64,000 nt of DNA from Pseudophaeobacter sp965641885 (lineage in GTDB: Bacteria > Pseudomonadota > Alphaproteobacteria > Rhodobacterales > Rhodobacteraceae), in contig OZ282574.1 of assembly GCA_965641885.1 (NCBI GenBank), positions 2,480,001 to 2,544,000 on the forward strand, given 5' to 3'. Of the stretch, positions 8,904 to 18,121 are shown piece by piece (position 1 is the stretch's first letter; each line of letters begins with the position of its first letter). The notes under the pieces are model-generated. The model was not told the DNA's origin. It saw only the letters and a program-made list of their open reading frames with translations, and did no database searches. A program made the position numbers and the translations under genes.

Positions 8904-9955
8904 TGTCCCATCTCTGCCAAAAGCCGGGCCTGGTTGTCCGCAGTCAACGCATCGATGATCTCATCCAGATCGCCTTGCAAAATTTGATCCAGTTTATAAA
9001 GCGTCAGGTTTATCCGGTGATCAGACATCCTGCCCTGCGGAAAATTATAGGTGCGGATGCGTTCCGAGCGATCCCCAGAGCCCACCTGACTGGCCCGGTC
9101 CGCCGAGCGCTCGCCATCAATGCGCTGGCGCTCAAGATCATACAGCCGGCTGCGCAGAACCTGCATGGCGATTTCGCGGTTCCGGTGCTGGGATTTCTCG
9201 GCACTGACCACCATGACCCCGGTGGGAATGTGGGTAATGCGCACCGCCGAATCTGTGGTGTTTACGTGCTGACCACCAGCGCCTGAGGCGCGCATGGTAT
9301 CAATGCGAATATCTGAGGGGTCGATCTTGATATCCACATCTTGTGCCTCGGGAAGAACCGCCACGGTGGCGGCCGATGTGTGGATACGCCCACCGCTCTC
9401 GGTGACGGGAACCCGCTGCACCCGGTGCACACCGCTCTCATATTTCATGCGGGCAAAGACGTTGTCGCCCTTGATATGGGCCACCACTTCCTTGATGCCG
9501 CCAAGCTCGGTTGCCTGCTCTTCGATGATCTCGAATTTCCAGCCGCGCGCCTCGGCATAGCGCTGGTACATCCGCAACAGATCAGCGGCAAACAAAGCCG
9601 CCTCATCGCCGCCGGTGCCGGGGCGGATCTCAAGAATTGCGGGACGGGTATCAGCGGCATCCTTGGGCAGCAGCGCCAGTTGCAGCGCCTGTTCAACCTC
9701 TGGCAAAGCCGCCTTCAAAGCCGGAATTTCTTCCTCTGCCAGTTCTTTCATATCCGGGTCAGCCAGCATCGCCTCGGCCTCCGTCAGGTCGCTCAGCAAT
9801 TGCCTGTAGGCGCTGATCTGGTCAGCGACTGGTTTGATTTCGGAATACTCTCGCGCCAGATTGGCGATCTCACTACCGCTCACCCCCTCAGCCATGGCAG
9901 CTTCAAGATACTGGAAACGCTGCAGGATCTGTTCTAACCGCTCTTCGGGGATCAT
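8900..9955 (-). CDS. prfA: Peptide chain release factor 1 (RF1)
   Basis: 351 residues, typical of RF1. It terminates translation at UAA and UAG codons. Visible are the RF1 signature VQRVPVTESGGRIHTSAATV carrying the PxT codon-recognition tripeptide, and the catalytic GGQ in RASGAGGQHVNTTDSAVR. The alpha-helical N-terminus starts MIPEERLEQILQRF. It is co-transcribed with prmC. Confidence 0.97.
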   Translation of the reverse strand: MIPEERLEQILQRFQYLEAAMAEGVSGSEIANLAREYSEIKPVADQISAYRQLLSDLTEAEAMLADPDMKELAEEEIPALKAALPEVEQALQLALLPKDAADTRPAILEIRPGTGGDEAALFAADLLRMYQRYAEARGWKFEIIEEQATELGGIKEVVAHIKGDNVFARMKYESGVHRVQRVPVTESGGRIHTSAATVAVLPEAQDVDIKIDPSDIRIDTMRASGAGGQHVNTTDSAVRITHIPTGVMVVSAEKSQHRNREIAMQVLRSRLYDLERQRIDGERSADRASQVGSGDRSERIRTYNFPQGRMSDHRINLTLYKLDQILQGDLDEIIDALTADNQARLLAEMGQ

Positions 9956-10027
9956 CCGTGCCTCATCGGTTTTGGGGTGTCACTCTGCCGCTTTGGCAGC
10001 TCATTGCTTCTGTGATATGCTAGCTCT

Positions 10028-10345
10028 ATGCAACATGCCAGAGCCCTTAGACAAACCCGAGCCCTTATCGCATTCGTGCTGGTCGCCACAGCCTGCAGTA
10101 CGAGCTGGCCTGCCCTAGCCGATGTCGTCGGCCCTGGCGGCAAGGTGCTCGATTGCTACTGCACCGACAAAACTGGCACCCGGGTAGAACTGGGAGAGCT
10201 GCGCTGCCTGGACGTTGATGGGAGACAATTCATGGCGCAGTGTCAAATGTCACTCAACGTGCCGATGTGGCGTGAGGTGCAGGCAAATTGCCTGTCAGCC
10301 CGCCTTGACCTCACAGAGGCACCGCATCAACTTCCTGCGCTCTGA
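10028..10345 (+). CDS. Small secreted cysteine-containing protein of unknown function
   Basis: 105 residues. The N-terminus has a basic start and a hydrophobic stretch (ALIAFVLVATACS), with a likely signal peptidase I site after SWPALA. The mature part is short and has five cysteines (DCYC, LRC, AQC, ANC) plus a VVGPGGKVLDCYC start; disulfides in the periplasm are plausible. I do not recognise a named family. It is divergent from prfA across 72 bases and stands alone. Confidence 0.65.
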   Translation: MQHARALRQTRALIAFVLVATACSTSWPALADVVGPGGKVLDCYCTDKTGTRVELGELRCLDVDGRQFMAQCQMSLNVPMWREVQANCLSARLDLTEAPHQLPAL

Positions 10346-10464
10346 CACAGACTCCATCTCTCGACCTAGAACTGTGGAGAGCGAGAGCACACTCCAGGTT
10401 ACCTGAACAGTGGTCTGAGTTGGCATCCAATGCCAGCCTTTGCGCCTGTCATGCAGTCTTGTAC

Positions 10465-10495
10465 GCGTTATTCAGGCACGCAGGCGTTATTCAGG
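10465..10495. repeat. 19-bp-period duplication spanning the stop of the DUF1499 gene
   Basis: gcgttattcagg occurs at 10465-10476 and again at 10484-10495. The second copy contains the stop codon (minus strand, 10487-10489) and last codons of the DUF1499 gene, and the first lies just beyond it. Confidence 0.7.
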
Positions 10496-10909
10496 TGCCT
10501 TGGGCATCTGCGACAGCCAGCGGTCAATACGCGCCTTGTTGACGCCAAGATCAGAGCGGCCAAAGCGCAGCCGTGCATAGACCTTTAGCAGATCGCCATC
10601 CTGTCGCGCGGTGGTGTAGTCGGGAAAACCAACGACTTTGGTCCGGGTCACATAGGTTGCCATGCCATCCTCGACAGAGCCGGCCAGCAGCTTGGTACGT
10701 GGCGCGGATGTGGCAATCTGGTTAAACTGCTGCAGCGCATCAGGTCCTGCGCGCACCACCTTGAAGACGCCCCCCCGGAACGCTTTGTCCTCAGACAATT
10801 CTGGCTGGGTGTTCCAGTCAAAGGGATCCACAGGCGCCAATCTGATAAAGCCAACAACAACAACACATGCGGCCAGCAGAACCCAAACAAAAACCATGAC
10901 TTTCCCCAT
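10487..10909 (-). CDS. DUF1499 domain-containing protein
   Basis: 140 residues. An N-terminal membrane anchor or uncleaved signal (about residues 4-22, VMVFVWVLLAACVVVVGFI) precedes a DUF1499 domain with APRTKLLAGS, ATYVTRTKVVGFPDYTT and RLRFGRSDLGVNKARI. The role of the family is unknown. It is the last gene of the minus-strand run M20 amidohydrolase, ureohydrolase, ureohydrolase, DUF1499, with 62 bases to the preceding gene. Confidence 0.85.
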   Translation of the reverse strand: MGKVMVFVWVLLAACVVVVGFIRLAPVDPFDWNTQPELSEDKAFRGGVFKVVRAGPDALQQFNQIATSAPRTKLLAGSVEDGMATYVTRTKVVGFPDYTTARQDGDLLKVYARLRFGRSDLGVNKARIDRWLSQMPKAPE

Positions 10910-10971
10910 TTTTGATCTGCCCTCTAGCCTGCTCAGGTGGGGCCACCCTGCCGGATGCCCCTAACATGAGC

Positions 10972-11919
10972 TTAGCGTGACTTAACGCCGGGAAGAACGC
11001 ACAACATCTCATATAGTAAATTAGCCGCAGTCAGTGCTGTGTTGCCCGAGGGATCATAAGGCGGAGACACCTCGACGAGATCACATCCGACGATATTCAG
11101 CCCCTTCATTGCACGGATCAGCTCCAGCGCCTGCGGCGTGGTGAGCCCGCCAATCTCTGGCGTACCGGTACCGGGCGCATAGGCTGGATCCAGACTGTCG
11201 ATATCATAGGAAATATAGACCGGGCGATTGCCGATATCGCGGCGGATTTCAGCGCCCATATTGTGCAGAGATCGTCCCCAAAGCTCTTGCGCCGGGAAAT
11301 GCTGAAAGCCCCATCCCTGGGCCTCGGTGAAATCATCAGCCCCGTAGCCGGTGCCGCGAATGCCAATCTGGTAAGTCTTGTCGGCGACCAGCAGACCCTC
11401 TTCATAGGCGCGGCGAAACACAGTGCCATGGGTTTCTTTTTCGCCAAACATGTCGTCATTCACATCCGCATGCGCATCCACATGCACCAGCGCGACAGGG
11501 CCATATTTGGCGGCGATTGCGCGCAGGATCGGCAGGGTGATCGAATGGTCGCCGCCCATTGCCATAGGGATCACACCGCCCGACAGGATCGCCTGATAGC
11601 TCTCCTCAACAATGCGCAGTGATTCCTTAAGCGAGAACGTGTTGATCGCCAGATCGCCAATATCGCCGGCATTCAGGCTGTCAAACGGCGCTGCTCCAGT
11701 TGCCATATTATAGGGCCGCAGCATGGCGCTTTCGGCACGAATTTGCTTGGGGCCGAAACGGGTGCCCGAACGCCAGGATGTCCCGATATCCAAGGGTATC
11801 CCCAGAAAGGCCACATCCAGCCCCTCAAGCGAAGTTGCCTGCGGCAGGCGCATAAAAGTGCTTGGGCCGGAAAACCGGGCCAGATCATTGCCACTAATCG
11901 GTTGATTAAACTCAGCCAT
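10972..11919 (-). CDS. speB: Agmatinase-family ureohydrolase (copy 1)
   Basis: 315 residues. Arginase/agmatinase fold with all dinuclear Mn ligands visible: GGDHSIT (about residue 124), HVDAHADVND (about 145-154) and YDIDSLDPAYAPGTGTP (about 232-248). Family members hydrolyse agmatine, guanidinobutyrate or other guanidino compounds to urea plus an amine. The specificity loop cannot be read with certainty, so the gene symbol names the family and not a proven substrate. The start overlaps the end of the paralogous gene upstream by eight bases. Confidence 0.85.
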   Translation of the reverse strand: MAEFNQPISGNDLARFSGPSTFMRLPQATSLEGLDVAFLGIPLDIGTSWRSGTRFGPKQIRAESAMLRPYNMATGAAPFDSLNAGDIGDLAINTFSLKESLRIVEESYQAILSGGVIPMAMGGDHSITLPILRAIAAKYGPVALVHVDAHADVNDDMFGEKETHGTVFRRAYEEGLLVADKTYQIGIRGTGYGADDFTEAQGWGFQHFPAQELWGRSLHNMGAEIRRDIGNRPVYISYDIDSLDPAYAPGTGTPEIGGLTTPQALELIRAMKGLNIVGCDLVEVSPPYDPSGNTALTAANLLYEMLCVLPGVKSR

Positions 11920-12880
11920 TGTCTCTCATATTCCAGCCCAGAAGGCAGATAATTTCCATTGCCACATGCGCGCCTGCTATTGCAGTTGCCCCTGTGGTGT
12001 CAAAGGGAGGCGAAACCTCCACCACGTCCCCGCCCTTGATATTGATACCTTTGATGTCGCGCAAGATGCGAGCGGCCTGCGCCGAAGTCAGCCCGCCCCA
12101 GACCGGCGTGCCGGTGCCCGGCGCATAGGCCGGGTCCAGCGCGTCGATATCAAAGGTGAGGTAGGTGGGGCGATCTCCAAGGATTGATTTGATGCGCCGG
12201 GCGGTCTCGACTGCGCCGATCTCATGCACGGTGGCTGCATCAATGATATTGACACCCAGCGTGTCCTCGTTGGTGGTGCGAATGCCAACCTGCACCGAGG
12301 TGGCAGGGTCAACAATTCCCGATTTTACCGCCTTGTAAAACATCGTACCATGATCAACGCGGCTAAAGTCGTCATCCTGCCAGGTATCGGTATGGGCATC
12401 AAACTGTAGCAGCGAGATCGGGCCGTATTTTTCGGCATAGGCCTTGAGGATCGGAAAGCTGATATAGTGGTCGCCGCCCAGGGTCACCGAGGCGGTGTCC
12501 GTGGCCAGAATTCCGCGAATATGATCACGCAGAGTATCAGGAAAGGCCGGGATGTTGGCATAATCAAAAGCCAGATCGCCGTAATCCACGATAGCCAGCT
12601 CGCTCAAGGGGTCATACCCCCAGCCATAGGGGGCGTCGGGGCTTTGCAGCGCCGAGGCTTCGCGGATGGCCCGTGGTCCCAGACGGGTGCCGGGTCGGTT
12701 GGTGACAGCCTGATCAAAGGGCACGCCAGTGACGGCAATATCCGCATGTGTCAGGTCTTTGCTATAGCGCCTGCGCAAAAAGGACAGCGCACCGCCAAAG
12801 GTATTTTCAAAGCTGTGACCTTTCAGATCCTCTCGCGTGAAAGCGTGATCGACCTGCGTTTTTGCGTCTTCCAGTGCCAT
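11912..12880 (-). CDS. speB: Agmatinase-family ureohydrolase (copy 2)
   Basis: 322 residues, a paralogue of the overlapping downstream gene and clearly diverged from it. Metal ligands are intact: LGGDHYIS (about residue 135), LQFDAHTDTWQ (about 155-165) and FDIDALDPAYAPGTGTP (about 242-258). It differs from copy 1 at the residue after GGDH (Y in place of S) and in the N-terminal 60 residues. Two ureohydrolases in one operon suggest either two guanidino substrates or a hetero-oligomer; both are inference. Confidence 0.85.
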   Translation of the reverse strand: MALEDAKTQVDHAFTREDLKGHSFENTFGGALSFLRRRYSKDLTHADIAVTGVPFDQAVTNRPGTRLGPRAIREASALQSPDAPYGWGYDPLSELAIVDYGDLAFDYANIPAFPDTLRDHIRGILATDTASVTLGGDHYISFPILKAYAEKYGPISLLQFDAHTDTWQDDDFSRVDHGTMFYKAVKSGIVDPATSVQVGIRTTNEDTLGVNIIDAATVHEIGAVETARRIKSILGDRPTYLTFDIDALDPAYAPGTGTPVWGGLTSAQAARILRDIKGINIKGGDVVEVSPPFDTTGATAIAGAHVAMEIICLLGWNMRDNG

Positions 12881-13031
12881 GCAACCCTCGTTCCCTTTTT
12901 GCCCAAGCCGCGCTTGTATTAACGCCCGTCTTTACATGTGTGGCGGCCCATCGCCGGGCCACCAATCTGACAATATGATCATTTTATTGCCGCAGGGAAT
13001 AGACCCTACTGAGGCCTCTTGTCACCTTCCT

Positions 13032-14195
13032 TTAGGCAAGCGGCTGCGCCCGTTCCACAAGGCGGGCAAAAAACGAGGCACCAATGGGAGAGATGTCATC
13101 GTTGAAATTGTATTTTGGGTGATGCAGTCCCGCGCTCTCTCCCTGCCCCAAAAACAGATAGGCACCGGGACGGGCGTTCAGCATATATGAGAAATCTTCG
13201 GCGCCCATTTCACGCCCTCCATCCGCTTCTACATTTTCAGCCCCCGAAATCTCAGCCGCCACATCCACGGCAAACCCAGATTTCTCTGCGTCATTGATGG
13301 TCGCGGGGTAGCCGATCTCATAGTCAAGCTTTGCGGTGACGCCATAGCTGGCCGCCTGCCCTGCTATGATCTCTTGCATGCGGCGCATCACCATGGCCTG
13401 CACTTCGGGATTAAAGGTACGCACCGTGCCGTTGATATAGGCGGTATCCGGGATCACATTGTCCACTGTGCCAGTGTGGATTTGCGTCACCGAGACCACC
13501 AGATCCTCTAACGTGTGATGGTTGCGGCTGATGATGGTCTGGATCGCCTGAGCAATGCCACAGGCGGCCATCACCGGGTCACGGGTCTCATGCGGCATCG
13601 CGCCATGCCCGCCAACCCCCTGAATATGAATGTGAAACGTATCCACAGCCGCCATCAATGCACCCGGAGAGGTCAAAAAGGCGCCAACCGGCAGGCCCGG
13701 TGAGTTATGCAGCGCATAGACCTGCGAGATATCAAACTGCCCCATGATGCCTTCCTCGACCATGATGCGCGCGCCGCCAATGGCCTCTTCGGCGGGCTGA
13801 AAGATCAGCGCCACCCGGCCCGAGAAGTTGCGCGTCTCTGCCAGATATTTCGCCGCCCCCAGCAACATCGTGGTGTGGCCGTCATGGCCGCAGGCATGCA
13901 TGTTTCCCGCGTGTTGCGAGGCATAATCGACGCCGGTTTCTTCTGGGATCGGCAGCGCATCCATATCGGCGCGCAGCCCAATGGTAGGCCCCTCGGCCTG
14001 TCCGTTGATGATCGCAACCATGCCGCTGGTGGCAATGCCTTCGTGCAGCTCATCAACTCCAATCTCGCGCAGGCGCTCCGCCACATAGGCGGATGTCTTG
14101 GGCAGATCGAGCGCCAGTTCGGGGATTTGGTGCAGATGCTGACGCCAGATCTTCATCTCGGTGGCGTAATCAGCAATGCGGTTCACAACCGGCAT
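13032..14195 (-). CDS. M20 family amidohydrolase (hippurate / N-acyl-amino-acid hydrolase type)
   Basis: 387 residues. The start at 14195 is chosen because an AGGAG lies just upstream and MPVVNRIADYATEMK is the usual beginning. Zinc-site motifs are GLRADMDALP, NMHACGHDGHTTML and FQPAEEAIGGAR; a lid domain follows. The family cleaves N-acyl groups from amino acids. It probably heads the transcript with the two ureohydrolases (151 bases downstream), suggesting catabolism of acylated or guanidino nitrogen compounds. Divergent mazG starts 63 bases away. Confidence 0.88.
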   Translation of the reverse strand: MPVVNRIADYATEMKIWRQHLHQIPELALDLPKTSAYVAERLREIGVDELHEGIATSGMVAIINGQAEGPTIGLRADMDALPIPEETGVDYASQHAGNMHACGHDGHTTMLLGAAKYLAETRNFSGRVALIFQPAEEAIGGARIMVEEGIMGQFDISQVYALHNSPGLPVGAFLTSPGALMAAVDTFHIHIQGVGGHGAMPHETRDPVMAACGIAQAIQTIISRNHHTLEDLVVSVTQIHTGTVDNVIPDTAYINGTVRTFNPEVQAMVMRRMQEIIAGQAASYGVTAKLDYEIGYPATINDAEKSGFAVDVAAEISGAENVEADGGREMGAEDFSYMLNARPGAYLFLGQGESAGLHHPKYNFNDDISPIGASFFARLVERAQPLA

Positions 14196-14258
14196 GGGGT
14201 GGACTCCTGTGTCAGACTCGGGATTGATGCATCTGACACTGGAACAAGAGCCGCTGCA

Positions 14259-15104
14259 ATGCCTGACACACGCCCGCCGACCCCTTATGACCCTGCGCTG
14301 ATCCATGATGAAAGCGCTGGAATTGAACGCCTTTTGGAGATCATGCAAGCCCTGCGGGATCCGGAACACGGCTGCCCCTGGGATATCGACCAAAATTTCA
14401 GCACCATCGCGCCCTATACCATTGAAGAGGCCTATGAGGTCGCCGATGCCATTGAGCGCAACGCCTGGGACGAGCTAAAAGGCGAGCTTGGGGATCTGCT
14501 GTTCCAGTCGGTCTTTCACGCCCAGATGGCGGCCGAGGCCGGGCATTTCACCTTTCAGGATGTGGTCACCACCATGTCCAACAAGATGGTCTCGCGCCAT
14601 CCCCATGTATTTGGCGACGAGAGCCGCAACAAAAGCGCCGAACAGCAGACCGCAGACTGGGAGGCGATCAAAGCCGCCGAGCGCGCAGGCAAACAGGAAA
14701 CAGGCTCGCTGGATGGTGTGGCCGTTGGACTGCCCGCCCTGTTGCGGGCTTACAAGCTGCAAAAGCGCGCAGCCCGCGTCGGTTTTGACTGGCCGGTGGT
14801 TGACGAGGTCATTGCCAAGATCGCCGAGGAAAGCGCCGAACTGGTCGAGGCTCGCAATACGCTGACCCAGGTTGAGGTCGAGGAGGAATTTGGCGATCTG
14901 ATGTTTGTCATGGCCAATCTCGGCCGCCATCTGGGGGTTGAGCCCGAAGCCGCCCTGCGTAAGGCCAATGCAAAATTCATCCGCCGCTTTGAAGGTGTCG
15001 AGGCCAAGCTGGGCGCGCGCGGTAAAACCCCGCAAGACAGTGATCTCGCCGAGATGGATGCGCTTTGGGATGAGGTCAAACGCGACGAGCGCGGCCAAAG
15101 CTAG
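14259..15104 (+). CDS. mazG: MazG, nucleoside triphosphate pyrophosphohydrolase
   Basis: 281 residues. It hydrolyses (d)NTPs to NMP and pyrophosphate. It shows the tandem MazG layout: the first half with HGCPWDIDQNFSTIAPYTIE and EEAYEVADAIE plus ELGDLLFQSVFHAQMA, the second with EESAELVEA and VEEEFGDLMFVMANLGRHLG. The frame is open far upstream, but MPDTRPPTPYDPAL at 14259 is the family-like start, just after the intergenic region shared with the amidohydrolase. Confidence 0.93.
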   Translation: MPDTRPPTPYDPALIHDESAGIERLLEIMQALRDPEHGCPWDIDQNFSTIAPYTIEEAYEVADAIERNAWDELKGELGDLLFQSVFHAQMAAEAGHFTFQDVVTTMSNKMVSRHPHVFGDESRNKSAEQQTADWEAIKAAERAGKQETGSLDGVAVGLPALLRAYKLQKRAARVGFDWPVVDEVIAKIAEESAELVEARNTLTQVEVEEEFGDLMFVMANLGRHLGVEPEAALRKANAKFIRRFEGVEAKLGARGKTPQDSDLAEMDALWDEVKRDERGQS

Positions 15105-15215
15105 CCCCCTGCTCCCGGTTACTCCCGGTGCCGCATCTCAACACGGCGCTCCTCGCCTGCTGGACAATCCCTGACGAGACTGCAAGGCTTGTCGCTAGAA
15201 ATTTTAGGACCCCCA

Positions 15216-16166
15216 ATGACCAACCCGACTGCCCGCAAAGTGATCATCGACACAGACCCCGGCCAGGATGATGCCGTCGCCATCCTGCTGGCGCTGGCCA
15301 GTCCGGAAGAGATCGACCTGCTGGGGATCACCTGCGTGGCCGGCAACGTGCCGCTGTCACGCACCGAGGCCAACGCCCGCATCATCTGCGAGGTGGCGGG
15401 ACGCCGCGATATCAAAGTCTTTGCCGGCCGCGCCGGCCCCCTGTCGCGCGCCCTGGTTACGGCCGAACAGGTGCACGGCAAGACCGGGCTGGACGGGCCG
15501 GAATTGTTTGAGCCCGCACTAATGCTGCAGCAGCAAAACGGTGTCGATTTTATCATCGACACCCTGCGCTCTGAAGCGCCCGGTACCGTAACCCTGTGCC
15601 CGCTAGGCCCCCTTAGCAATATCGCCGCCGCCTTTCAGGCTGCCCCCGACATCATAGAGCGGGTGCAAGAGATCGTTTTAATGGGGGGCGCCTATTTTGA
15701 GGTCGGCAACATCACGCCCGCGGCCGAGTTCAACATCTACGTTGATCCGGAAGCCGCTGATATAGTTATGAAATCCGGCATCAAAATCACTATGATGCCG
15801 CTGGATGTTACCCATAAGGCGCTGACCACCAGACCGCGCATCGAAGCATTGCGGGCGCTGAACAACCGCGCCGGGCCTTTCACCGCCGAGATGCTCGATT
15901 TCTTTGAGCGCTTTGACATGGCAAAATATGGCTCTGACGGCGGGCCACTGCATGACCCCTGTGTCATCGCCTATCTGATCCAGCCAGAGCTGTTCTCGGG
16001 GCGTCATATCAATGTCGAGGTAGAGACCCAGTCCGAGCTGACCCTTGGCATGACCGTGGCCGATTGGTGGGGGGTCACCGACCGGGCGGCAAATGCGCTG
16101 TTTATGGCGGATATTGACGCTGATGGCTTCTTCAGCCTCATCACCCAACGTCTGGCCCGGCTATGA
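15216..16166 (+). CDS. Inosine/uridine-preferring nucleoside hydrolase
   Basis: 316 residues. It cleaves the N-glycosidic bond of ribonucleosides. The Ca2+-binding signature DTDPGQDDAVAILLAL is at residues 11-26; other motifs are CPLGPLSNIAAA, EFNIYVDPEAA and HDPCVIAYLI. The start at 15216 gives the standard short N-terminus before the signature. The stop overlaps the start of the following GNAT gene by four bases. Confidence 0.93.
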   Translation: MTNPTARKVIIDTDPGQDDAVAILLALASPEEIDLLGITCVAGNVPLSRTEANARIICEVAGRRDIKVFAGRAGPLSRALVTAEQVHGKTGLDGPELFEPALMLQQQNGVDFIIDTLRSEAPGTVTLCPLGPLSNIAAAFQAAPDIIERVQEIVLMGGAYFEVGNITPAAEFNIYVDPEAADIVMKSGIKITMMPLDVTHKALTTRPRIEALRALNNRAGPFTAEMLDFFERFDMAKYGSDGGPLHDPCVIAYLIQPELFSGRHINVEVETQSELTLGMTVADWWGVTDRAANALFMADIDADGFFSLITQRLARL

Positions 16167-16612
16167 CGGCCGCCCTGCATCTGGCCCGCCCCGAGCATCT
16201 GGACAAGCTGCTCACCCTGGTTGAGGCCTTTCATCTTGAGCAAGGTCTTGAGACCAGCGCTGAGCATCGCCGTGCCGGAATAGAGCCGCTGCTGCAGGGC
16301 ATCCCTTATGGCGCAGTCTATATCATTGGCCCGACACGGGCACCAATTGGCTATATCGTGGTCACCTTTGGCTGGTCCGTAGAGTTTGGCGGCATGGATG
16401 GCTTTGTTGATGAGATCTATATCCGCCCCCCCGTCCGGGGCCGCGGCCTTGCCACCGAGGTCTTGATCGAGCTGCCAAAGACCCTGGCCCAGGCGGGCAT
16501 CAAGGCACTGCATCTTGAGGTCGACCGCGACAATGCGCAGGCCCAAAGGCTGTATCAGCGCGCCCGTTTCGAGCCTCGTGACAGATACATGCTGATGACG
16601 AAGATCCTGTAG
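16163..16612 (+). CDS. GNAT family N-acetyltransferase
   Basis: 149 residues. Acetyl-CoA-binding motif A is VDEIYIRPPVRGRGLATEVL (about residues 86-105), and the C-terminal VDRDNAQAQRLYQRARFEPR is typical of the fold. The substrate is unknown. It is translationally coupled to the nucleoside hydrolase (ATGA overlap), so it may act in the same salvage process. Confidence 0.88.
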   Translation: MTAALHLARPEHLDKLLTLVEAFHLEQGLETSAEHRRAGIEPLLQGIPYGAVYIIGPTRAPIGYIVVTFGWSVEFGGMDGFVDEIYIRPPVRGRGLATEVLIELPKTLAQAGIKALHLEVDRDNAQAQRLYQRARFEPRDRYMLMTKIL

Positions 16613-16746
16613 GCAGCTAAGTTTTCTCAGCTCAAAGCAGCAGATGCCGCCCCTGTGTCTGGTTTTACAGGGGGCTGGTTCCAAAGGGGGCTGATCTCAA
16701 GAAACCCGTCCCACCGGCAAAATATCTGGCTGCGCTGCCACAGCGC

Positions 16747-16785
16747 AAAAAAACAGGGGCAGCCCGCGCTGGACTGCCCCCTTTT
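16747..16785 (-). terminator. Intrinsic terminator downstream of eno
   Basis: Arms GGGGCAG (16756-16762) and CTGCCCC (16774-16780) form a 7-bp stem with an 11-base loop. On the minus strand it is followed by a run of T (complement of aaaaaaa at 16747-16753). A T4 run on the plus side may give weak two-way activity for the GNAT gene. A second small stem (16650-16656 with 16667-16673) lies nearby without a T tract. Confidence 0.8.
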
Positions 16786-16808
16786 CAAAATTCTTTATGC
16801 CTGCTCTC

Positions 16809-18086
16809 TTATCCCTTGAGGATAGAGCGACCCGCGTATTCCGCCACTTCACCCAGCACTTCTTCGATACGGATCAGCTGGTTGTATTTCGCCAGACGGT
16901 CAGAGCGCGCCAGCGAGCCGGTTTTGATCTGACCGCAGTTGGTCGCAACCGCGAGATCGGCAATGGTGGCATCCTCGGTCTCGCCCGAGCGGTGCGACAT
17001 CACATTGGTGAAGCCAGCGCGATGCGCCATATCAACCGCTTGCAGCGTCTCGGTCAGGGTGCCGATCTGGTTTACTTTAACCAGCATAGAGTTGGCACTG
17101 CCGAGCTTGATGCCTTCGGCCAGACGCGCCGGGTTGGTGACAAAGAGATCGTCGCCCACCAGTTGCACCTTGTCGCCGATGGCGTCGGTCAGTGCCTTCC
17201 AGCCGTCCCAGTCGTCTTCGCCCATGCCGTCCTCGATCGAGATGATTGGGTAGTCGTTCACCAGCGCTGCGAGATAGTCGACATTCTCGCCAGACGACAG
17301 CACCTTGCCCTCGCCTGAGAGCACGTATTTGCCGTCCTTGTAGTATTCGGTCGCAGCGCAATCCAGCGCCAGATAGATTTCCTCGCCGGGGCGATAGCCT
17401 GCCTTTTCAATTGACTTCAGAATGAAATCAAGCGCTTCGCGGGTCGAGGCGATGTTGGGCGCAAAGCCCCCTTCGTCGCCAATACCGGTGGAAAGGCCTG
17501 CCGCCGAGAGCTCTTTTTTCAGCGTGTGGAAGACTTCAGCGCCCATGCGGACCGCATCGCGAATATTGTCAGCCGCGACCGGCATAATCATGAATTCCTG
17601 GATGTCGATGGGGTTGTCAGCGTGCTCACCGCCATTGATGATATTCATCATCGGCACTGGCAGCATGCGCGCCGAGGTGCCGCCCACATAGCGAAACAGC
17701 GGCTGGGTGGTGAAATCGGCAGCCGCCTTGGCCACCGCCAGCGACACACCCAGAATCGCGTTGGCCCCAAGACGGGCCTTGTTGGCTGTGCCGTCGAGCT
17801 CGATCATGGCGCCATCAATTGCAACCTGCTCGGTGGCGTCAAAGCCCACCAGTTCTTCGGCGATCTCACCGTTAACGGCGGCGACGGCTTCCAGCACGCC
17901 CTTGCCAAGGTAGCGGTCTTTGTCGCCATCGCGGCGCTCGACTGCCTCATGGGCACCGGTAGAGGCACCAGAGGGCACAGCAGCGCGGCCCATGGTGCCG
18001 TCTTCAAGGATCACGTCGACCTCAACCGTCGGGTTGCCCCGGCTGTCGAGGATTTCGCGGGCGTGAATGTCGATAATCGTGCTCAT
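16809..18086 (-). CDS. eno: Enolase
   Basis: 425 residues, the usual length. It interconverts 2-phosphoglycerate and phosphoenolpyruvate. Motifs: MSTIIDIHAREILDSRGNPT at the start (ATG at 18086), PSGASTGAHEAVERRDGD, GDEGGFAPN, SIEDGMGEDDWDGWK and SHRSGETEDATIADLAVA. A plausible promoter and two operator-like palindromes lie upstream and are listed separately. Confidence 0.98.
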   Translation of the reverse strand: MSTIIDIHAREILDSRGNPTVEVDVILEDGTMGRAAVPSGASTGAHEAVERRDGDKDRYLGKGVLEAVAAVNGEIAEELVGFDATEQVAIDGAMIELDGTANKARLGANAILGVSLAVAKAAADFTTQPLFRYVGGTSARMLPVPMMNIINGGEHADNPIDIQEFMIMPVAADNIRDAVRMGAEVFHTLKKELSAAGLSTGIGDEGGFAPNIASTREALDFILKSIEKAGYRPGEEIYLALDCAATEYYKDGKYVLSGEGKVLSSGENVDYLAALVNDYPIISIEDGMGEDDWDGWKALTDAIGDKVQLVGDDLFVTNPARLAEGIKLGSANSMLVKVNQIGTLTETLQAVDMAHRAGFTNVMSHRSGETEDATIADLAVATNCGQIKTGSLARSDRLAKYNQLIRIEEVLGEVAEYAGRSILKG

Positions 18087-18121
18087 TTGGACGGTCCCTG
18101 ACTGTAACAAAAGATGTCTGC

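Noticed and set aside
13707..14258. Upstream extension of mazG across the amidohydrolase gene
   Set aside because: The open frame runs antisense to a clear M20 gene; the MazG family starts at 14259.
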